64,000 nt of DNA from Gautieria morchelliformis. Lineage: Eukaryota; Basidiomycota; Agaricomycetes; Gomphales; Gomphaceae. Where the stretch lies: the NCBI GenBank assembly GCA_015179125.1, contig WHVA01000164.1:124001-188000 (forward strand). Direction: 5' to 3'. Both the position numbers and the translations under genes were made by a program. The notes beneath the pieces were generated by a model. It was not told the DNA's origin, made no database searches, and worked only from the letters and a program-made list of their open reading frames with translations. This document shows positions 44,063 through 54,830 of the stretch, in pieces; positions within the stretch are counted from its first letter, which is position 1; each line of letters opens with the position of its first letter.

Positions 44063-44866
44063 TCATCTAGTGGTGTGTAGGTGTCCCCAGAAGGCTGAAG
44101 TGAACAATGAGTCTCTGTCGCTGACTATCACTTCAGGTATTCCATGTAGTTTGTATACAGTATCGAAGACCAATTCAGTGATTTCTTTGGCGCCGTAGGA
44201 TTGTTTGGACAGGGCGAGATGCACCATTGAGGTCAGGTGGTCTATCAGTATGCATATCATATCATATTCACCATTTCTATTTGATGACATTGGTAAGGGC
44301 CCAACGAAGTCGATCCCGACCTGTTGCCAGTGGCGGGAGGGGACCGTTAACGGTTTCAACGATCCGTATGCCTTTTGGTTCCTTGGTTTTGCCACAGTGC
44401 AAATATGGCAGCTATCGCAGAAGTCCTTTGTGTCTGTGAAGAGACCTGGCCACCATACATGGTCCCGCACATAATAGTGAGTTTTTCTTCCTCCTAAATG
44501 TGCTAGCAGCGAGTGTGCGTGCGATATTACTGACTCTCGTATTCCTTTATTCCCATGGGTTCCCCCAGGTATGCACAGTCGGTTCTCCCCGCGTATTTCT
44601 ACATATAGTAGGCCTTCTAGCCATTGGAAGTTCTTATGCTCATGTAAATTTTCCACAATTAGCTTAAAAAATTCATCTTTGTTATATAAATCTTTTAATA
44701 TCACTGGAAATTGAAACGAGGGATCAAACATTGAAACTAATTCCCTGAAGGTGGGTGGAGCCGGGTATAGCTCCTTGTTCTTTTGAGGACTTTCGATTTC
44801 CAGGTTCATAACCTCCTCCGGCGTCTCAGCTAGCGGAGCGACAATATTGGATGGGGCGGCCACCAT
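44063..44866 (-). pseudogene. Gypsy integrase fragment (distinct family)
   Basis: Minus strand, 267 codons. Zinc-binding HAHSLLAHLGGRKTHYYV then CDSCHIC (H2C2), then the integrase core with GIDFVGPLP (first Asp) and VSDRDSLFTS (second Asp). The third catalytic residue (Glu) is lost where the sequence breaks at about 44063. Sequence differs clearly from families A and B. No start or LTR is visible. Confidence 0.8.
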
Positions 44867-45349
44867 CAGGGAAACCGTGCAGATTTCACAAAAGATTGTA
44901 ATGACATTATAATATATGGAATCGTCATAAGTGCTAAAACATCAACCCAGAGCATTATACCACCGGAATACCCCAAGGTATTGACGCGGCCATAGGGCAT
45001 CATGATGATAGCGCATGGCCGTAGTACCCCCATCGGGTCCCATGGGCTGCCACAAGTCCATGGCTGCAGTATCACCATCGGGTCCCATGGGCTGCCACAA
45101 TGGCCTGTACCCACCACAGTTATCCCTAGTGGCATATGATAACCAAGAAATGACCACCAACGTGGCATTAAGACAGCCTCATACTGGTATCATTGCCATC
45201 GGGGCCCATGGGGTGTGATGATGGTGAGTTCAACCATAATTGCCTTCTGCGGTGTTAAGTTGCCATGGAGTTACAAACCGCATGACACCCAGACGGGCAA
45301 TGGCAGATATATAGTGGATAAAGTAGCAGCTGTTACAATACACTATAGA
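44867..45349. repeat. Spacer with two 46-bp tandem units
   Basis: 45015-45060 and 45061-45106 are near-identical (core CCATCGGGTCCCATGGGCTG), and a weaker third copy is near 45195. No gene seen. Confidence 0.6.
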
Positions 45350-46604
45350 CACCTCGGCCCTCCCAGCCTACTCTGAGGATTCCAATTGCACCAGCATCTG
45401 CCCATACACAGTGTCGCCTTTTGGGGCAACATGTTCATGTGCATTTGGAAATATTTTGCTAGTGTAGCGTCAGTAAATTCCCAACACCCAAAATGGTTCA
45501 CGCACCCTTTCCACCATCTCAACAAGGCCTCGGGTCACGTTCCCATGTGTTTATGGGATAACAGGTCCACGAGTGCGCGATAAAAGGCCAGATAGTCAAA
45601 TTGGCCAAGATCGCCGCCAACATTGAACGTGCCCTGGGAGGATAGGCCGAAATGTACCTGCAGGGATCCATGAGGTTGAAGCTGACATAAGAGGAGAACA
45701 CGCACCAAGGTCGCTATGTACTTAAGGATGCGATAGAAATATCATTCATGTTGTTAAGCTGTGCATTGCCCTTCTTCGTGGCGCGGGCTGATGGTCCTCT
45801 ACCCTCAATGGCACTGGGGCCGATCATGATCACACAATAAGCCTGGAGAATGGCAAGGGCAATGGGAACATCGCAGCATCACAGAGAATTGATACACGCA
45901 CATGGACGAGGATCTCGCTGCGCAAGAAACCTGACAACAAGTTGTTGGGATCGACCTTGTCATCTTCGTACAAGAAGACTGGAAAATCCTGCAGGCGGAA
46001 GATTTCAATTCCTTCTCTAACCTGCTGATGAAACCTAATTATGAGTAAGGACAGTGACGGTGAGATGCAAGGGGGCTATGTACTCTTCATCTTCATCCCA
46101 CTGCTGGAGTTTTGGGGCACTCACAAGCAGCCGCCCAATCTGAGGGTGGTTGAACCCTCAGCTCTCCTTGTCGTTTGCCTTCAGAGCCGGGTGAAAGGAG
46201 CGAAGGGATTGCATGAGGTCTTTGACACGTTTGATATCTTCACCACGTCCACTGGCGCGGGCGTTCTCCATCTGGGGGGAGTCATCGACAATCTAGTGTT
46301 TCTCAGAGACAAGACTCTTACAATGCTGCTTGCCTCTTCTACGCTATGCGCTTGAATCTCATCTGTGAGATGAGGGCAGATCTCGACGAGTAGCTTGTAT
46401 TGTTGCCAGGCGGTGCGAAACCTAGGACACGCAATGATGAATGGGCGCATAGGAAGAAGGCAAAGTGTTACTGGGTATCATCAGGGTCAGCGTCCGAAGG
46501 GTCACCCAGACCTGCATCCATGATGGTTTCAAAACGGCGCCACACTTCGACTGTGCGCCCAAAATGGCGCGCTGGCCTGGAAAGGGGGTCACATTTGCTA
46601 TCAT
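45350..46604 (-). pseudogene. DUF6698-like gene relic
   Basis: Minus-strand pieces in several frames read in order: GRTVEVWRRFETIMDAGLGD (46500-46580), a helical region RFRTAWQQYKLLVEICPHL (46370-46420), RGEDIKRVKDLMQSL near 46220, DFPVFLYEDDKVDPNNLL near 45970, then YIATLVRVLLSS near 45700. This order and these blocks resemble the DUF6698 proteins that are very numerous in Agaricomycetes; their function is not known to me. Frameshifts and stops make it a pseudogene. The family call rests on memory of the block pattern. Confidence 0.5.
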
Positions 46605-46640
46605 AAAGGCAATGTGAGGTTAGCAGATACCAATGTCATA

Positions 46641-48150
46641 TCAAGGGAATGCCAACAGTTTCTTGTGCGAGGTTCCCTCAGAATACGAGGTGCGATACCT
46701 CTTCTGGCCGGCTTCATGTTCGGAGTCGGTGCCGGAAAGGGAGGCCACGCTGCCTGCACTGGCGGTCGCGTGGCCATGTGTGCGCCCATGAGCAAAAGCC
46801 GGGATCAGGTGCGCTGCACGCACAACTGCATTCGGGTCTAAGAACCCAAAGGCCTCAGGGTCAAAATGTGGGACAAATCTGACATGCTCCAGTTGGTGCA
46901 CTTGCCACCCACTTGAGTAGTGTGGATCCCGGCCCAACCACCGAACCCACCAGAATTCCATTCTTGTAGGGGCGGTGACTTCTTGATTTGTCCGGCAAAA
47001 TACCTGTGCATGAAAGACGCCCAGCACGTGTGCGTACCAGAATGGATATAATGCTGTGGAAGCAGCATCTTCATTGGAGTATACCATGACATCACATTTT
47101 GATGTGCGAGGACTGATAATGTCCTGATCACGGCGCACATCGTATGTAGTGAAGTTGACACGGAGGAATGCATGTTTGTATATGCGCTGGTGCTGGAAGA
47201 ACACGGTGTCACGGGCCTGTTCTGAGAATTCTTGCTCTTCCCCTGCCCCGGGATGCCCATGAATGCATGACAGAAGGTGATCTTTCAATCGCCCCATGAA
47301 ATCCTAATTGCTGAATATTTCACCTGAAATGCCTCGCGGGATTTCAGGATATGTCCTACCTGGGTTGCCAGATCCCCAATACTTTGGGCCAACCACTGCC
47401 TGAGATACATGGGGTTTCGCACATCTTGTGCGATGTGATAGGCCTGTCCTGCTGCCACAGGCTCAGACAGTTCAGTAGACCGACCTTCGAGCCCAACCTC
47501 CTGTTCTGGAACCGTGATGTTATGGGAGTGCAGTTTCTGTGCGCTGCGGCGTATCTGAGCCGAGCGTTGGTCAAGTTTGGTCAATTGGTGTATGAATGTC
47601 TTTTTGTTTGTTCCGTTTCAATATCGCGATTTGACCCTACGGTGAGACAGTTCCCCCTGCATAAGACAACCCGGTGTGAGTGAGGGGGCACTACCGCGTT
47701 GTGCAAGCCTGAACCTACAATCTGGGTGGAATATGAGTCTGTGGTCCCAAACTCACGTATGTCCCGCACATAATTTCCCAGCGCATGTAATTTGTAAGTT
47801 TTAAAATTGAAAGTACGAGTGTGGCATGTGGAGTGGAGAGCTGGTGCATTACCTACAGACTGTTTGCCCTTTTCCTGGCTGGAAAGATTTTTCCTTGCTG
47901 CAGCACGAGCACGCGCTGCCACCTCACAGGGCGTCTCCCTGGTAGCAAATTGCGGACAAACTGTCTCAGCAAAAAATCTCAGCAATTTGCCCAATTCAAT
48001 GGTTATCACATCAAGCCTGTCAAGCGTGTGATCTGTGTGCATGCGCAGTTTGGCAAGGCCACACCACCAGGCTAGCATAAATAGTAACATTTGGATGTGC
48101 CTGTTCCTGTTCCATGTCTCAGGTATGAGCCCTTCGAATGCGGGCATAGC
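46641..48150 (-). pseudogene. KDZ/Plavaka-type transposon protein, C-terminal part
   Basis: Minus strand. Helical block with LAKLRMHTDHTLDRLDV and CPQFATRETPCEVAARARAA (47900-48100), then YKLHALGNYVRDIREFGTTD (near 47740), a segment with TKLDQRSAQIRR (47580), a probable intron near 47280-47360, then LKDHLLS, VNFTTYDVRRDQD and MEFWWVRWLGRDP, ending in FGFLDPNAVVRAAHLIPAF (46770-46830). These are the conserved C-terminal blocks of large Agaricomycete DNA-transposon proteins. One frame change near 47700 and loss of the N-terminal half make it a relic. Confidence 0.55.
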
Positions 48151-48203
48151 ATACTACTAAGGTGTCAAATGGGCATGTATGTGTGATGCGACCACTGACG
48201 TGC

Positions 48204-48691
48204 CTGTAAGATGTCTTCAAAATCTCGGGCTGCCAGTTTCTTCATGTCTGTTCCGACTCCATTTCCGACTCCACTTCCAGTTCCGATTCCATCTCCGCCT
48301 CCGCTTTCGGAAATGATTCCATTTCTGGGAGAACTTCCACCAGTTCTGTTCACCTTGCCAGTTCCACTCCAATTTCCGACTTCCACTCTCGGAACAGTGT
48401 CGGAAATCAAGCAACTCGCGTAATAGGTGGCATCAAGGGTTGATCAAGGGTCAGGGAGGTCAGGAGGATGCAGGGTTGATGGCGGGTGCCAAGTGTTGTC
48501 CCTGGCTGCGCAGCGTAGTATAATACAGACTCGCTGACATTGGGGGTCCTTAGACTTTTCTCTTTGGATTTCCCCTTGTCAGGTGAGAATCCCCTCTCTT
48601 GTATACTCTGTTCATTTGTACATACTTTGGATTTCCCCTTGTCAGTTGTGTGGTAGTGTGATCTCCACAACCAGCCAGGGTTGCCCTTACA
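48204..48691 (+). repeat. Family I 5' LTR (488 bp, inferred ends)
   Basis: TGTAAGATGTC to TTGCCCTTACA, inverted ends TGTAAG/CTTACA, with gag following directly. Related in reverse to 22840-23800. Contains degenerate TTCCGACTCC/TTCCGCCTCC repeats (48250-48310). The upstream copy boundary is inferred from the ends only. Confidence 0.55.
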
Positions 48692-49138
48692 GCAGAAAAG
48701 TCTCTCCCCTAGAGGACCGGCGGTCGTACTGAGCGTTGCATTCACCATAGGTGCGTTCGGAATCGGAGACAGCGACTCGGAGATCGCAACCTCTTCCGTG
48801 CACACAGTATACGACAGCCCCTCTTCTTATGTCGAGCTCCCAACCTCGGAAATCCTGTCCCATATTTCCCCTTCTGACATGGATCCGGATGATCGCCTTC
48901 GGAATATGGAGGAGGAATTGACACGGAACCGGATGAAGACCGACGCGATTGAAACAGCCTTACAAACGATTTTGGCTAAGTTAGATATTCCACAAGGTGG
49001 TGGAAATGCAATGCTGGATGAGCCGGATTTCGGAAAAGCGGAACTGGCGGAAGAGAGGATGTCCGCGAAGTTGGCAAAGGTCAAACCCGCAACTCCGGCG
49101 GACTTTGACGGAGATCGGGAGAAGGGACGTGCATTCTT
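48692..49138 (+). pseudogene. Family I Gypsy gag, 5' half
   Basis: Open frame with the first ATG at 48879 (MDPDDRLRNMEEELTRNRMK), a coiled-coil helix and the pre-capsid segment KPATPADFDGDREKGRAFF, where it is cut at TTCTT (49134-49138) by an E LTR. The capsid continues, in frame after collapsing TTCTT, in the minus-strand fragment at 11739-10950. Confidence 0.8.
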
Positions 49139-49626
49139 TGTTAGCAACTAGGGGTTATGGCAGGGAAGGTTCGGTAGAGTTCTTAGAAAGCTAGAATCAA
49201 ATACACTCTCTCAGTGAATTTATTGTCACTGTTATATTAATACAATACCTAGAATCAAATACACTACATGATTTTCAGTCAACATGCTATGTAAATATGA
49301 AAGATACTACTCGCCTCTCTCAGTGAATTTATTGTCACTGAGAGAGGAGTACTATCCTGTCTCAGAAGGCATATACATGCACCCGGCCCTTTAGCACCCA
49401 TGGGCTCGCGCGTCGAAGTCATTTCAAACTCCGCTGGGTGCAGCCGCCTGTGAAAATAGAAATAACAAAGTGAAATGGAGAGATAAGGAGTGACTGGAAA
49501 ATTTCGAAAATAACCAGAGAAGTGAATGCATGGTACAAGAACAATGTGAGAAGAAATTGAAACACCATACAATAAATCGAATATATTATGCTTGATTTTG
49601 GTGCAGGAGCATAAATGCACCCAACA
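49139..49626 (-). repeat. E element 3' LTR
   Basis: TGTTAGCAAC to GCACCCAACA on the plus strand. Holds the hairpin CCTCTCTCAGTG/CACTGAGAGAGG near 49314-49348 and a second half-copy of it near 49215. The polypurine tract TTGAGGGGGCG (minus, 49627-49637) abuts it. Confidence 0.93.
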
Positions 49627-49639
49627 CGCCCCCTCAAGC

Positions 49640-52600
49640 TTAATATATTCCGATTCTCTCGTTGAGGATTCTCACTCTAGGACTAGGAAGTCCTTTAGTG
49701 AGAAGATCGGCTAGCATGTGTTCCGTTGGTAGGTACACAAGCTTAATTTCTTCATCTTCGACTATATCTCGGATGAAATATAATCTAATGTCGAAATGCT
49801 TGGTCCTCGTGTGTTGTTGAGTGCCATAGACAATGGCAATGGCTGATTGATTGTCTGAATAAAGTTTGATGGGACAATTCAGCGATTGGAATACTTCAGA
49901 AATAAAGTGGCGCATCCATAAGGCTTCTTTACTCGCATGAGTCAGGGCAATGAATTCGGCTTCAGTTGATGATAGGGCTACGATGGATTGTTTTTGACAA
50001 CTCCATGATACTGTCCCTCCATCAATCTGAAAAATATAAGCCGAGTATGAGTGCCTGTGCTCTTGTGAAGCCCAATCCGCATCTGAATACCCAATGAGGC
50101 CGTCTCGATTTTTCCCAAGTGTCAATTTGTAGTCTATCGTGCCTTTTAGATATTTAAAGACATGTTTGACTGCATGCCAATGTGTTGGACCTGGGTTTTC
50201 GAGGAATTGAGAAAGTAATGACACTGCGAATGCAATGTCTGGTCGAGTGGCTACTGCTGCCCACATCAATGATCCTATCGCTTGTCTGTATGGAATTCTT
50301 GACATCTTCTGTTTGTCTTCATCTGTGGAAGGGCATTGGTCTCTGGATAATTTAATGGCTGGGTCGAGAGGCGTGGAAAATGTTTTGGCATCATCCAGAT
50401 TTTAATGATTTTTTGGATGTATGCGGCTTGTGATATTGCAATCGATTTGTTATTCCAATCTCTTTCGATTTTGTGGTTCAAAAGCCAGTGAATCTCGCCT
50501 AGATCTTTCATACTGAAGATCTGGGCAAGGTCATGCTTTACCCCATCGAGGATTGGTTGACTCTCAGCTGTGATAGTGAGGTCGTCTACTGCTGTTGCAA
50601 TAATCGCATGCCCTCTCGGTCCACGTCTGCAAAATACAGCTCCATCCGAAGCTGATTTAGTGAATCCTAACTTGAGAAATTCACCACTCAGACGTTTGTA
50701 CCATTCCCTTCCAGATTGTTTGAGGCCGTAAAGTGCTTTCTTCAGCAGGAGGACATCATCTTTGTCTCCGGTCTCATATCCATACGGCTGTCTCATGTAA
50801 ATAGGTTCTGGCAGTGTAGCATTCAAATACGCACTGTCCACATCCATTTGGTGAATAGGCCAGTTGTTCCTGGCAGCAATGGCACATATAATCCATAAGG
50901 AAGTCATCCGAGCAACAGGTGCATAGGTTTCATTGTAGTCGACTCCAAAACTTTGTGTAAAGCCTTGGGCGACCATCCTCGATCTAGGTGTAATGGGTTC
51001 ACCTTCTGGATTGTGTTTCCAGAGGAATACCCATCTATTTCCGACAATATTTGCCCCAGGAGGTGGTTTAACCACTTCCCATACACCTTTGTCGAGTAGC
51101 ACCTTGTACTCTTTATCCATCGATGCTTTCCACATAGGATCATTTAAGGCTTCATCTGCATTGCTAGGCTCGGACTGATTCAAATCCGGCAGCACCTTAT
51201 CTTTGTTTTGATCGGAGGTCGAAAGTGTACTGATGGCAAGGTTATAATCACTGATGCTGTCAGTGACAGAGGATAAATCTTGTTCGAATAATTTGTCTTG
51301 ATGGTCCTCAATGTCCTCGTAAGCTAGTGTAGTGATGTCTGCACCAGCATGTCTCTTAGCTTGAGACCTTGTTACGGGACCACTTGGGGCCGGCTGCACC
51401 TGCTGCTGACAGATCCTGTCGCTTCTCCTTGTTGGAGTAGCTTCTTTAGGTCTGACATCAACAGTCTGACTGGGTTGCAGCTCTTCAAGGCGGTCCTCTG
51501 GTTCATTATCGTCGATTTCTTCGATCTTTGCCTCCTCGCTGACTAAGCGACTAGGCATGGGTGCTGGCACCGAAATGGCCTGTATCACTTTTCTGGACAT
51601 AGGTAGCTGTGACTCTTCAATAGAAATGATTGGAGCTTTGCCCCACTTCATCTCTGAGTCAAATATAACATTCCGCTCGACAGAAACCTTCTGAGAGTCA
51701 GGCCAGTAGATGCAGTGACCATGGCTCTGTCCAGAGATTCCTATCCACCGAGCTCTTTTGGCACGGGCTGCTAGTTTGTTTCCCTCTTTGACTTTAATGT
51801 AGACTTCAATTCCCCACACGTGTATGTCCTTCAGGTTCGGTTTCTCGTGATGGATCATTTCAAAAGGGGTTTTGTCTGGCAAAGCTCTTGTGTGTGTCCG
51901 ATTCCTAAGATAGTTGGCGTGCAAAATTGCATGCCCCCATAGAGTCTTAGGAAGACTTGATTCCAATAGCATGGCACGAGCTCTTTCAACTAGAGTTCAG
52001 TTTAAACGTTCAGCAACACCATTTGACTCTGGGGTGTCGTGTACAGTTAACCGATGCTTCGTGCCTTGCTTGGCTAAATGCTGTTCGAATTCTGAGCTTG
52101 TATATTCGCCCCCTCTGTCGGAAATAAGTGCTTTAATGTGCACGTTCCTCTGTCGAAGCATCAAAGCCTCGTAGAGTTTGTATTTTGAAAATGCTTCCGA
52201 TTTGTTTGCCATCAAATAGATAACCGATTCCCTTGAGTAGTCGTCGATGAAAGACACATAATAGGATTTCTTGTCAATTGTGGAGTGTCTCGCTGGTCCC
52301 CAGACATCAGAATAAATTCTGTCACCGAATTTTGATGATCGGCTTCTGGGTTCCTGAGGAAGTGATTTACGTGCAATCTTCGCTTGAATGCACGCATCGC
52401 AAACAACCTTGTCACCTTTTGAGCTCAATTCAATGCCTAATATCATGCCACGGTTGAGCAAATGCTGTAGGGACTTTTGTGAAATGTGCCCCATTTTCTG
52501 ATGTATCTCCATGGCTGATGCGCACATATGCGCTTCGGCACTTGTGTGTTGTAAGTCAAATCGATATAAGCCATTCAGCTTCGGTGCTTGCATCAATATC

Positions 52601-53883
52601 CTGCCTTTACGATTGGATATTGTGCATTTCTGATCAGCTATTTGTGTGTTATAGCCTGCATCATCGCACCGGCCGATCGAGATCAGGGTAACAGCCATTT
52701 TGGGCATGTAGAACGCATCCTTCAATGTAATGTTCACAGTCTTATCTCCAACCTTGTTAGATAGCACGAGTGAGCCTGAACCGAAGGCATCAAAAGTGCC
52801 TTTGTTGGCTGCACGAATTGTGTGCGGCTGTGAGAATGGACTGTAATCCCTCAATAAATTCTTGTGAGGGGTCATATGTGCGGTCGTTCCAGTGTCGAGG
52901 ATAACAACAGTGTCCAGGGATAAACTACTCAAATTAGAGCAGTCGAAGTTGGCGAAAGCGGCTGGACTGCCACTCTCATCCTCCTCAGAAGACACTTCTT
53001 CGGCAACATTCGCCTTGGCTTTGCCCTTCTTCTTTTTGGCTTTCGCTTTCTTTTTCTGACGTGGCCCCTGGCCTTCTTTACCACCTCCTTTAGCCCAGCA
53101 ACTTTCAATAGCATGTCCAGGCTTGTGGCAATTAGTGCATGTATGCACCTTCGGGTCTTGCCGGCCCTTCTGCCCTTTCGTAGACGAACCAATAAATGCC
53201 TGCTCTTCTTGTGAAATATTGAGGGTCTTTCTCCTGTCGTATTGAGCCTTTAGTACTCTGATAATATCATCAGGCACTAAGGGCATTCCACATTCTTCGA
53301 GCGACGTGGTAAGGGCATTCATAACTGCCTCATAGGAGGGTGGAAGTGATGCAAGGATGATGTCTGTGAACTCTCCTTCAGAAATTCTGGCTCCCATCTC
53401 ATTGAGACGAGCATAGAGGTCTTGGGCCTTGTCCAAGTGATCTCTCAAGTCTCCATCCTCAGGACACCTCATACTGCGAAGCTGTCTCTGTAGGTTGGTG
53501 AGGACCATCTTGGGCTTTTTGGTCATCTCATTGACCAATGCATCCCAGACTTCTTTTGCTGTATGTCTCTTCTGTAGCATCAGAGCTAGTGACTCTGACA
53601 CTGAGACGATTATTTGGGTTTTGGCCTGTCCTTCTCTGGCAAGATACTTCTCCAGCTTCTCCTCAGCCTTCTCTATCTGAGTTTCCTCAGCTTCTGTAAG
53701 AATATGGCCTGGGGGCATGACTGGAGGATCAGGAGGTCGAATGGCTCTCCCTTCTATATGCCTGAGTAGATTTTTGGACTCAAAATAACTTGTGAGAGTA
53801 GCTCGCCACAGAGGCCAATTACTTCCATCTGTTGCAAGCTTCTCCACACCCAAAAGCTTCTGCGAAGTGTCTGCGGGGCCCAT
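49640..53883 (-). CDS. Copia E gag-pol polyprotein
   Basis: ATG at 53883, inside the primer-binding site. Domains in order: Gag helices (LATDGSNWPLWRATL start); CCHC knuckle CTNCHKPGHAIESC near 53100-53140 with a Lys-rich tail; protease DTGTTAHM near 52880; GAG-pre-integrase HQKMGHIS and CDACIQAK; integrase core with FIDDYSR, ISDRGGEYTS and ESNGVAERLN; reverse transcriptase with WKHNPEGEP, ALYGLKQSGREWY and AVDDLTI (catalytic DD); RNase H with DADWASQ and STEAEFIAL; stop at 49640. A TGA for CGA at 51997 and a one-base frameshift near 50398 are the only breaks seen. Confidence 0.88.
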
Positions 53884-53888
53884 AACCC
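53873..53888 (-). other. Copia E primer-binding site (half-tRNA type)
   Basis: Minus strand one base after the LTR: GGGTTATGGGCCCCGC. GGTTATGGGCCC is complementary to the anticodon arm of initiator tRNA-Met (GGGCCCAUAACC), the priming mode known from Drosophila copia. The same word follows the H LTR at 57476. Confidence 0.75.
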
Positions 53889-53889
53889 T

Positions 53890-54377
53890 TGTTAGCAACT
53901 AGGGGCTATGGCAGGGAAGGTTCGGTAGAGTTCTTAGAAAGCTAGAATCAAATACACTCTCTCAGTGAATTTATTGTCACTGTTATATTAATACAATACC
54001 TAGAATCAAATACACTACATGATTTTCAGTCAACATGCTATGTAAATATGAAAGATACTACTCGCCTCTCTCAGTGAATTTATTGTCACTGAGAGAGGAG
54101 TACTATCCTGTCTCAGAAGGCATATACGTGCACCCAGCCCTTTAGCGCCCATGGGCTCGCGCGTCGAAGTCATTTCAAACCCCGCTGGGTGAAGCCGCCT
54201 GTGAAAATAGAGATAACAAAGTGAAATGGAGAGATAAGGAGTGACTGGAAAATTTCGAAAATAACCAGAGAAGTGAATGCATGGTACAAGAACAATGTGA
54301 GAAGAAATTGAAACACCATACAATAAATCGAATATATTATGCTTGATTTTGGTGCAGGAGCATAAATGCACCCAACA
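53890..54377 (-). repeat. E element 5' LTR
   Basis: Second E LTR, same length as 49139-49626. Hairpin arms at 54065-54076 and 54087-54098. Confidence 0.93.
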
Positions 54378-54830
54378 ACCACCTCACCCTCACATGCCCT
54401 CCCACGAACGCCTGCCCATGAGCCCCCTCCACGCTACCTGCCTGCCTCCTCCCCACCCTACACCCACGCTGTCTGCCCGCACGCACACTCACGCATTGCC
54501 GCTCCCTGCCCCTCGCACTGCCGCATTACCCGGTTTTTGTTCTCCATCTCCCCAATCACATGGCCACTTCTGTAGATAGCAAGGCATACCACGGGCTCTA
54601 TTCGCTGAGTTATGGGACATGCCCGCTCCTCCTATTATTTTACACATATTTCATCCACTTCTCTTAAATCACAAAGGGGTGTTAGTCCGGTTTAGGACCC
54701 CCCTGCCTTAGGGCTAATGCTTCCCTCTCTATGCAACGGTCTCTCGGTAGTTACAAAGATTGTATTATCCTGCATGAGCCATAGCTCACTGGATACAAAT
54801 GGATTTAAAAAAAGAAAAAAAAAAAACCCC
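54378..54830 (+). mobile_element. LINE 3' untranslated region and poly(A) tail
   Basis: C-rich non-coding sequence starting with ACCAC, the same 5 bp (reverse complement GTGGT) that flanks the LINE at 12170. Ends in GATACAAATGGATTT followed by an interrupted A run at 54808-54828. It reads as the 3' end of the LINE now lying at 12170-14985, inserted in the ankyrin gene to the right. Confidence 0.72.

Larger units (their letters stand above)
49139..54377 (-). mobile_element. Copia family E, nearly intact
   Basis: LTRs 49139-49626 and 53890-54377 (488 bp each, about seven differences by eye). One long gag-pol frame lies between, with a primer site and polypurine tract in the right places. The outer flanks TTCTT (left) and ACCAC (right) do not match each other but match the flanks of the E LTR at 11740-12169, so the two LTRs come from two former insertions. 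One nonsense codon and one frameshift separate it from a complete frame. Confidence 0.93.

Noticed and set aside
12170-49138. Simple 37-kb inversion between E copies as the only explanation
   Set aside because: Junctions fit, but the matching GGCTC duplication on both sides of A copy 2, which contains one breakpoint, is hard to reconcile; excision and re-insertion is preferred, and inversion is kept only as an alternative.
49279-49620. 113-codon open frame recurring in E LTRs (also 54030-54371, 59932-60222)
   Set aside because: It recurs because the LTR recurs. It has no motif, shortens in the E3 copy and lies across the hairpin; treated as non-coding.
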